Notes under the pieces: model-generated
Database searches by the model: none
Seen by the model: the letters and a program-made list of their open reading frames with translations, nothing else
What the model was told of the DNA's origin: nothing
NCBI GenBank assembly: GCA_016703535.1
Contig: JADJBV010000001.1
Coordinates: 3,648,001-3,712,000, forward strand
Reading direction: 5' to 3'
DNA: 64,000 bases
Source of the DNA: Deltaproteobacteria bacterium
Lineage (GTDB): Bacteria; Myxococcota; Kuafuiibacteriia; Kuafuiibacteriales; Kuafuiibacteriaceae
Shown: positions 58,770 through 64,000 of the stretch, piece by piece
Layout of the letters: each line of letters opens with the position of its first letter
Position numbering within the stretch: position 1 is the stretch's first letter
Program-made: the position numbers and the translations under genes

Positions 58770-60092
58770 TCAAGGTGTTCGCGCGGGCCGTTCGGCGGGC
58801 GGCGCCGGCGCCCCAGGGAGCGGGTGCCCGACCTGCGAATCGGGCTCCAGGGTGAAGAAGCCCTCGTAGTGACCGAGTTCGTTGGGGCTCACGCTGGCGG
58901 TCCGCTCCAGGTAGCCGTCGAGGAAGACCCGGACCTTGGCCGCACCTTCGATCGGGATCGCCGGCCGCAGCAGGGGCGCCATGCCCCAAAGTTCGCCGTT
59001 GACCTCGACCAAGGCCCCCGGCGGATCGGTGTACACGTAAAGGTTGGGTGAAGGTGAAGGCGGCGCTTCGCCGACGTCGTACTTTCGCGTCGCCGAGCGT
59101 TCGGCCGGGGGCAGGGGGCGGACCAGGCTCGCGATCGGCGCCGGACGCCGCGCCGGACGCCCGGTGGGTCGCAGCGGACGGCGAACCCGGGGCGTCGGCT
59201 CACCCCGCGGGCGCAGGTTGGCCGGATCGCTGAGCGCCATCGTCGTTGGAAGGGGGCTCGTCCCCGGGGGCAAGCCCACCACCAAACTCGCGACCTGGGC
59301 CTTCTGTCGTTCCGCGGCTTCGGCCACTGGATCGGGCGCGGGCGTGGACATCATCATCACCAGGCCGATCACCGCCACCAACACGACGGCACCCCCCAAC
59401 ACCCAAACCCGAGCCCCTGAGCTCGGCTGATAGGTGACCGGATACACCGCCGGGTCGACGCCGATCGCCGGAGGGTCTTCGACCGATGAGCCGGCCCGGG
59501 ACGTTCGCGGCAGCGGCGTCTTGGGCAACACCTTCGGCAAGGGCGCGGTCGGCAGCGAAGGCGTGGCCCGCACGCTCTCCCGGACCCGCAGGCCGGGCCG
59601 GGCTACGGGCAACGCCGAGGCCGGCGCCGCCGCGTACGGCTTGAACCCGACGATCGCCACCTCCGAGGGACGGCCAAAGGCTTGGACCTGGGTCGGGTCC
59701 GCGGGGTCGAGGGAGGCCTCGGGAGAAAAGGCCACCGACTCCACGTCGGTCATCGCGCCCGGTGGCCCGGAGAGGGGCGTGTCCTCCAAGGCCAGTGGGG
59801 GGGGATCAGGGCGCAAGGCCTCCGGAGGGATCGCGGCGGCATGGACGCGGGTCACCTCGAGGGGCGCCCGCCCCGGCCCCAAGGCTGAGTCCCCTTCGTG
59901 GTTGGGTACCACGCCGTCGAAGCGCGTCCGCGCGACATCCTCGACCCGGGTCACCTCCTCGCCCCGCGGGGGGGGTGGACCTCCCGGGATGGCGTCGAGC
60001 CGAGTCGCCTCCGGCGCCAACGCCGCACCTTCACCCTCGAGGAGCGAAGGCCCGGTCGGCGCAAACGGCAGCGTATCCTCGGCGTCGGTCAC
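58770..60092 (-). CDS. PEGA-domain membrane protein
   Basis: 440 residues from GTG at 60092, with GAGG seven bases upstream; the open frame further up overlaps the PilY1-like gene. The N-terminal 200 residues are low-complexity and polar (TLPFAPTGPSLLEGEG; TRFDGVVPNHEG) with no kinase motifs. One membrane helix near 225 (VWVLGGAVVLVAVIGLVMMM) precedes a Pro/Arg-rich linker and a PEGA domain (LYVYTDPPGALVEVNGELWG). It looks like a kinase-type tail lacking its kinase. It begins 7 bp after the PilY1-like stop, so they are one unit. Confidence 0.75.
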   Translation of the reverse strand: MTDAEDTLPFAPTGPSLLEGEGAALAPEATRLDAIPGGPPPPRGEEVTRVEDVARTRFDGVVPNHEGDSALGPGRAPLEVTRVHAAAIPPEALRPDPPPLALEDTPLSGPPGAMTDVESVAFSPEASLDPADPTQVQAFGRPSEVAIVGFKPYAAAPASALPVARPGLRVRESVRATPSLPTAPLPKVLPKTPLPRTSRAGSSVEDPPAIGVDPAVYPVTYQPSSGARVWVLGGAVVLVAVIGLVMMMSTPAPDPVAEAAERQKAQVASLVVGLPPGTSPLPTTMALSDPANLRPRGEPTPRVRRPLRPTGRPARRPAPIASLVRPLPPAERSATRKYDVGEAPPSPSPNLYVYTDPPGALVEVNGELWGMAPLLRPAIPIEGAAKVRVFLDGYLERTASVSPNELGHYEGFFTLEPDSQVGHPLPGAPAPPAERPARTP

Positions 60093-60099
60093 GCGGCCC

Positions 60100-63000
60100 T
60101 CAAGGATTCGCGGCTTGGAGACGCCAGTAGATGCGCTTGGCCCAGGTGCCGTTGCCCCGCACCCGAACGTCGTTGACCAGGGTCTGAGAGGGCGTGGGCC
60201 CGGCCGCCGTCGCGACCAAAACTGTCCCCGAGGTCGGGTGGATCTCGGGTGAGGTTGGCAACCCATCGGGGCCGGGCAAAGGCCCCACCCGAGCGTTGCC
60301 GTTGGTGGAGTCGGCGCAGGTCTCGAAGTTCATCGCGTAGAGCGACGATCGCCCGGGGTTGCAGCCGGGCGTGTTGGGATCGGGCAAAAACGCGGTCCAG
60401 GCCACGACCCCCGAACGCACCACCGGAGGGCTGATCACCCGCTCGCCCGGCGCCAAGGCGAAGACGCCGTTGGGATCCGCGCCGCCACAAACGTTGTTGG
60501 TGCGGGCGCCCCCGCCGCCGGCTCGTCGGTGATCGTTGTCCACCACCTTGTAGACGAAGTTTTGTCCGCCGCTGGTGGTCAGGTTCTGGGTGTCACCCGA
60601 GCCGTAGACGATGCCGGCGTCGCCGTTGCTCAAGAAAAAAACCGCTGGGGGTGTCTGAAAGACTCGCCCGCCCCCGACGATGCCAGCCGGCGTGATGTCG
60701 TCGACCCGCGAGAACCGATCAGCGTCGACCCGGGCCCGAATCAAGGCGCCGTCGCTGCGCACCACATAACAGGCGGTGATCGTGCCTTTGCCGGTCAGAT
60801 CCAAGCAGACCGGCGCCGTCGGGTAGTCACGACCACCGCCAGGGAGGGCGATGCGGGCCAACTCTTGCCCGTTCTCCACGTCGTAGGCGTAGAGCCGAGC
60901 GGAGCCGCCGAGGCCGCCGGTGACCACCACCGCGGGGCGAGCCCGGGGCACCGTGTTGCTGGGGAAGGTGTAAATGGTGGGGTCGGTGGTGGCGCTGTCG
61001 CCGGCGGGCAAGTTCCACTCGGCCAATACCGAGGCCTGGCAGGGATCGGTCACGTCCAAAGAGAAGTAGCCGCTGCCGCCGCCGCCTTGGGCCCCGACCA
61101 ACACCGTCCGATAGCCCCGACGCAACAACACCTCCCGGGCGGTCAATTGGCCGCTGGTGAGGTTCTGCTGCACCAGATCGTTCATCCCGAAGTTGTAGCG
61201 GTTGTTGGGGGTCCCGCCCCGCACCCAGTTGGGCGTGTAGCGGACGATCTCCACGCCGGCTTGGGGATCCGCGTCGTTGTAGTTGAAGACGGTGTTGGTG
61301 CGATCGACGCGGCCACCTTGAGTGGGCACGCCGCCGTGGAAGCCGTGCAGCACGCCGTTGCCCAAGGTGTAATAGACCCGGGGCCGGCCGCGCACCGACT
61401 GCTGAAACGCGACGAACGGCCCCTCTTCTCCGCCGGCCGGGGGCGCTTCCCTCGGCGCGTCGACCACCAGCACTTTGCTGGCGCCCGTGCTGTACATGCC
61501 GCCCAAGGTCAAAGCCGGGTGGGGGTCCCGGACGCCGTCGCCGTCTCGATCGATCGAGTTGCTGGCCACGTTCAAGCGCCGAGGCCGTCCGTTGCGGAAC
61601 TGCCCGTTCAACCCCAAGGCGTCGCCGGTGGCCACGTCGCCGATCACCGAACGGCAAGTTGGGTTGCGGCTCACCCGATCGCTCCAGTCGGTCTCGAACA
61701 CCGGGACGTCGCTGATCACGCCACTTCGGGGATCGATCGGGTACACCGCGATCCGCGCCGGCCAGCCCAGGTATGAGTCGACGAAGCCCCCTTGAGGGTT
61801 GTTGGGATCGTATCCCGGCACCGCAAAGAGGTGGTACGCGACCCGGGTCCCGTAGCTGTCTTGGGCCGGGGCGCTGCCGGTATACACGCCGCGGTAGGTG
61901 CGGTTGAGGAGCCGCGCGAAGCCCTCCTGCATGCTGGCCCGATCCGTCGCCTGATAGGCGTTCTGCACCTGGTTGGCGCTCATGGCCCGCATCATCGCGT
62001 CGGCCTGGCCGGAGAAGGCGTTGGCCACTCGGAACACCGCCATGTTTTGGTAGCCGCTCGAGTCGTAGATGCCTCGGCGATGCGCTTGATCGGCCTCGAT
62101 CGCCACGCCCCGGGTGTCGCCCATATAACCGTCGGTGAAGAACAACACCGCGTTTTCTCGGCAGCCGTTGGCGTTGACCACGTTGTCGGGTTGGCTGCGG
62201 AAGTAGTCGACGAAGGCCCCCGGTGCAGGATCGTAGGCCTGGCAAACCGCCACCTGCTGGCGCGCCTTCCAATCGAAGCCGACGCCGCAGTCCGACACTC
62301 GACGTCCGCCCGAAAGACAAGCTGGGTTCTCGGAGTTGCAGATGCAGGTGCCACGCAGCGGTGAACCGGGGGCGCAGGCCGACTGGGCCAAGACGTTGGG
62401 GTCACACCAAGAGTTCCCGTCGATGAGCGACGCGGTGCCGTAGCCATAATAGCGATCCGGCCGGCAGCTCTGCAGCTCGGCCCAGGCGTCCCGGAGGATC
62501 GGTCGGATCTGGGAGCAGAGATCTTGTTCGACCTGCTGCGGCGTCAGGGCGGTCGGCTCCCAACGAGGCCAGTCGATCTGGGACATGCGGGTCAAGATGG
62601 TGGTCCAGTCGTAGCGTTGGCCGAGCGGGTTCGTGCAGTAGGGCCACACGTGATAACAGCCGCCGTTGATGCAAAGGGCTGGGGAACAGCCGTTGGCCTC
62701 GACGCCGGCCGCGTCGGTGGAGGTGCAGACCAGACCGGTGCCGTCCATGCCCAACTCGCTGCGTTGATCTTGGCAATAGAAGCTGCCGTTGCAGCGGTAA
62801 GCGCAGGAGTCGTGGCGGAAGGGGCCGAGGGGATCGAAGCCCGGCAGTTGGCGAAAGAGGAGGTCCTGGACGATCCGAAAGTCGTTGCAGCCCGGAGTGG
62901 CGCAGGTGGTGGTGTTGCCGCCCGGGAACTGGCGTTCACTCGAGCCGCAGGCCTGGGCGCCTTGGATCGATCCCAACACCTGGGCGAGGGACACCGCCGG

Positions 63001-63324
63001 GCTTTGGGGCGTGGGCATGATCAGGGGCTGCTCGATCTTGGCCGAACCGCAGCCGCTGTAACGGTAGGAGCCGTAGGTGAAGTAGTTGCTGAACTCGGGC
63101 AGGGTCGCGGCGATGTCCAGCTTGGAGGTGGCCAAGCGATCCCGGCCGGGGATGTGGCAGTTGTTGCAGTTGTCATCGATGCCCATGGTCACCGAGGTGT
63201 CGTGGGCGATGATCACGTTGGGGTGCGGAACCATCATCAGCGGGTTCCAGAGCTCGGCCCGGGCGCTGGCCGCCGTAGCCAACAAACCGACGGCGCTCCC
63301 GATGGCCCAATAAAGTCGTCCCAT
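60100..63324 (-). CDS. pilY1: PilY1-like type IV pilus-associated protein
   Basis: 1074 residues. It has a signal peptide (YWAIGSAVGLLATAASARA). An N-terminal von Willebrand-type region has a MIDAS-like HDTSVTMGID (DxSxT) with a CNNCH motif shortly after (Cys53-His57), then a Cys-rich part. VWA elements continue at FFTDGYMGDTRG. The C-terminal half is the PilY1 beta-propeller (LLRRGYRTVLVGAQGGGG, YFSLDVTDPCQAS). PilY1 proteins sit at the pilus tip and prime pilus assembly. No other pilus genes are in the window. The downstream PEGA gene follows within 7 bp. Confidence 0.87.
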   Translation of the reverse strand: MGRLYWAIGSAVGLLATAASARAELWNPLMMVPHPNVIIAHDTSVTMGIDDNCNNCHIPGRDRLATSKLDIAATLPEFSNYFTYGSYRYSGCGSAKIEQPLIMPTPQSPAVSLAQVLGSIQGAQACGSSERQFPGGNTTTCATPGCNDFRIVQDLLFRQLPGFDPLGPFRHDSCAYRCNGSFYCQDQRSELGMDGTGLVCTSTDAAGVEANGCSPALCINGGCYHVWPYCTNPLGQRYDWTTILTRMSQIDWPRWEPTALTPQQVEQDLCSQIRPILRDAWAELQSCRPDRYYGYGTASLIDGNSWCDPNVLAQSACAPGSPLRGTCICNSENPACLSGGRRVSDCGVGFDWKARQQVAVCQAYDPAPGAFVDYFRSQPDNVVNANGCRENAVLFFTDGYMGDTRGVAIEADQAHRRGIYDSSGYQNMAVFRVANAFSGQADAMMRAMSANQVQNAYQATDRASMQEGFARLLNRTYRGVYTGSAPAQDSYGTRVAYHLFAVPGYDPNNPQGGFVDSYLGWPARIAVYPIDPRSGVISDVPVFETDWSDRVSRNPTCRSVIGDVATGDALGLNGQFRNGRPRRLNVASNSIDRDGDGVRDPHPALTLGGMYSTGASKVLVVDAPREAPPAGGEEGPFVAFQQSVRGRPRVYYTLGNGVLHGFHGGVPTQGGRVDRTNTVFNYNDADPQAGVEIVRYTPNWVRGGTPNNRYNFGMNDLVQQNLTSGQLTAREVLLRRGYRTVLVGAQGGGGSGYFSLDVTDPCQASVLAEWNLPAGDSATTDPTIYTFPSNTVPRARPAVVVTGGLGGSARLYAYDVENGQELARIALPGGGRDYPTAPVCLDLTGKGTITACYVVRSDGALIRARVDADRFSRVDDITPAGIVGGGRVFQTPPAVFFLSNGDAGIVYGSGDTQNLTTSGGQNFVYKVVDNDHRRAGGGGARTNNVCGGADPNGVFALAPGERVISPPVVRSGVVAWTAFLPDPNTPGCNPGRSSLYAMNFETCADSTNGNARVGPLPGPDGLPTSPEIHPTSGTVLVATAAGPTPSQTLVNDVRVRGNGTWAKRIYWRLQAANP

Positions 63325-63507
63325 ACAGATCCCCCCAACCTTACGCCGACCCGGGCCGGCGGTCCGGCCCTCTGCAAGCCCTGCTCCCTCGGTCGGCCTT
63401 GGAGATGAGGGTGCCTTTGTCTGTGAGGTGCGTCACCTACATGCAGGTTGTTTCACAGTGGCCCGGTGTCCACAGTCCACCTTGGCCCATCCGACCTGGC
63501 CGAACAC

Positions 63508-64000
63508 TTACGGCGGGCTTACTTGGCGGGGGAGCTCGGGGGTGGCCGGCGCGGGCGAGCCCCCTCCGGCGCCGCTGGCCCGGGCCAAGAAGTGGCCCAG
63601 GATCACCCCGAACAAGAGGGCGGCCAACACGGTCAAGATCAAAGGCGTCCAAGACGACGGCCGGCCACTCGGGGGCGGGATCGTGGGGCCGGTCGGGGAC
63701 ACTCCGGGGGTCACGGCCACCGGTCCCAACCCGGGGGCTTGGGGTTCGCTCCCGACCGCCGGCGGGTCCGACGTGAACCCGGGGTTTTTGGGTCCGGTGG
63801 GCGTCGCCCGGGCCGGCACCGAACGGGCGCCCGGGGTGCCTTGGGCCCGACCCGGCGGCGGGCGTTCCCCTTCCGGCGCGGGTGGGCGAACGGGCGTATC
63901 GGGCACGTCGGGATCAAACGGAGCGGGGCGGACGATCTCCTTGAGCCGAACGCCGGGGCCCGGCCCTCGACGGGCGCTGGGGGCGTCGGCGAGTTTGGCG
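63508..64000 (-). CDS. Membrane protein with proline-rich linker (5' end outside window)
   Basis: The frame is open to the right edge, so the gene starts beyond the window; the internal GTG at 63906 is not needed. What is visible is a Pro/Gly-rich disordered region (PTGPKNPGFTSDPPAVG; PGVSPTGPTIPPPSGR), one membrane helix (LILTVLAALLFGVILGHFLA) and a short Pro-rich tail. This is the usual end of a membrane-anchored Ser/Thr kinase or FHA protein in such genomes, but the domain itself is not seen. Confidence 0.65.
   Translation of the reverse strand, partial: AKLADAPSARRGPGPGVRLKEIVRPAPFDPDVPDTPVRPPAPEGERPPPGRAQGTPGARSVPARATPTGPKNPGFTSDPPAVGSEPQAPGLGPVAVTPGVSPTGPTIPPPSGRPSSWTPLILTVLAALLFGVILGHFLARASGAGGGSPAPATPELPRQVSPP

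Noticed and set aside
58770..60092. Truncated Ser/Thr kinase
   Set aside because: The tail is kinase-like (membrane helix plus PEGA), but no catalytic motif remains upstream, so it is described as a PEGA protein.
63377..63390. Sigma54 promoter for the PilY1-like gene
   Set aside because: A minus-strand TTGCAG is found with GG-N10-GC spacing, but the -24 part reads GGGAGC, too far from TGGCAC.

Overview
The window is a high-GC stretch that looks like a social or predatory deltaproteobacterium (Myxococcota or a close relative). It carries Hanks-type kinases with PEGA tails, FHA-linked sigma54 activators, a FrzS/AglZ-like pseudo-receiver/coiled-coil protein, a PilY1-like pilus protein, an ECF sigma factor paired with a DGPF (YCII) protein, many lipoproteins, and a protease with a MYXO-CTERM-like tail. 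I see no rRNA, tRNA, CRISPR array, insertion sequence or prophage, and no gene-free stretch longer than about 300 bases. Assignments come from reading motifs by eye; no database search was run.

Layout. (1) 1-9143: the end of an NRPS/PKS assembly line. An adenylation domain split by a luciferase-like monooxygenase, plus a carrier domain, is followed by a KS-AT-KR-DH-ACP-TE polyketide synthase that ends the line. (2) 9226-24560: secreted hydrolase and lipoproteins, the DGPF/ECF pair, an M29-like aminopeptidase, an exported Fe superoxide dismutase, a GH63-like glucosidase, an MBOAT/SGNH polysaccharide O-acylation pair, and a TPR protein divergent from a kinase. (3) 24566-31484: an RCC1-repeat lipoprotein and a 1615-residue protein with a caspase-like His/Cys pair. 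(4) 31668-43936: a type III secretion island. It has two adjacent AAA+ regulators, a kinase, a frameshifted beta-helix gene, three helical proteins and, divergently, translocator-like proteins, a TPR chaperone and the export gate SctV. (5) 43938-64000: BamD-like lipoprotein, the FrzS/AglZ-like protein, an IPT/FG-GAP surface protein, class A PBP with a coupled membrane protein, a small sigma54-driven ORF, a trypsin-like protease, a PEGA protein, PilY1 and a partial membrane protein.

The most interesting signal ties regions 3 and 4 together. Sigma54 (-24/-12) promoter sequences stand before both divergent T3SS operons, before the 128-residue gene at 40725, and before the caspase-like gene at 31484. 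A dyad-like motif (ACTTGT-N7-ACAAST; four copies, two of them about three helical turns apart) recurs 45-100 bp upstream of these promoters and is the likely enhancer site. The two adjacent activators look complementary: one keeps the GAFTGA sigma54-contact loop but lacks a DNA-binding helix-turn-helix, while the other keeps the Fis-type helix-turn-helix but lacks GAFTGA. My inference is a two-part activator switching on a non-flagellar T3SS together with a large caspase-like candidate effector. This is a prediction and is untested.
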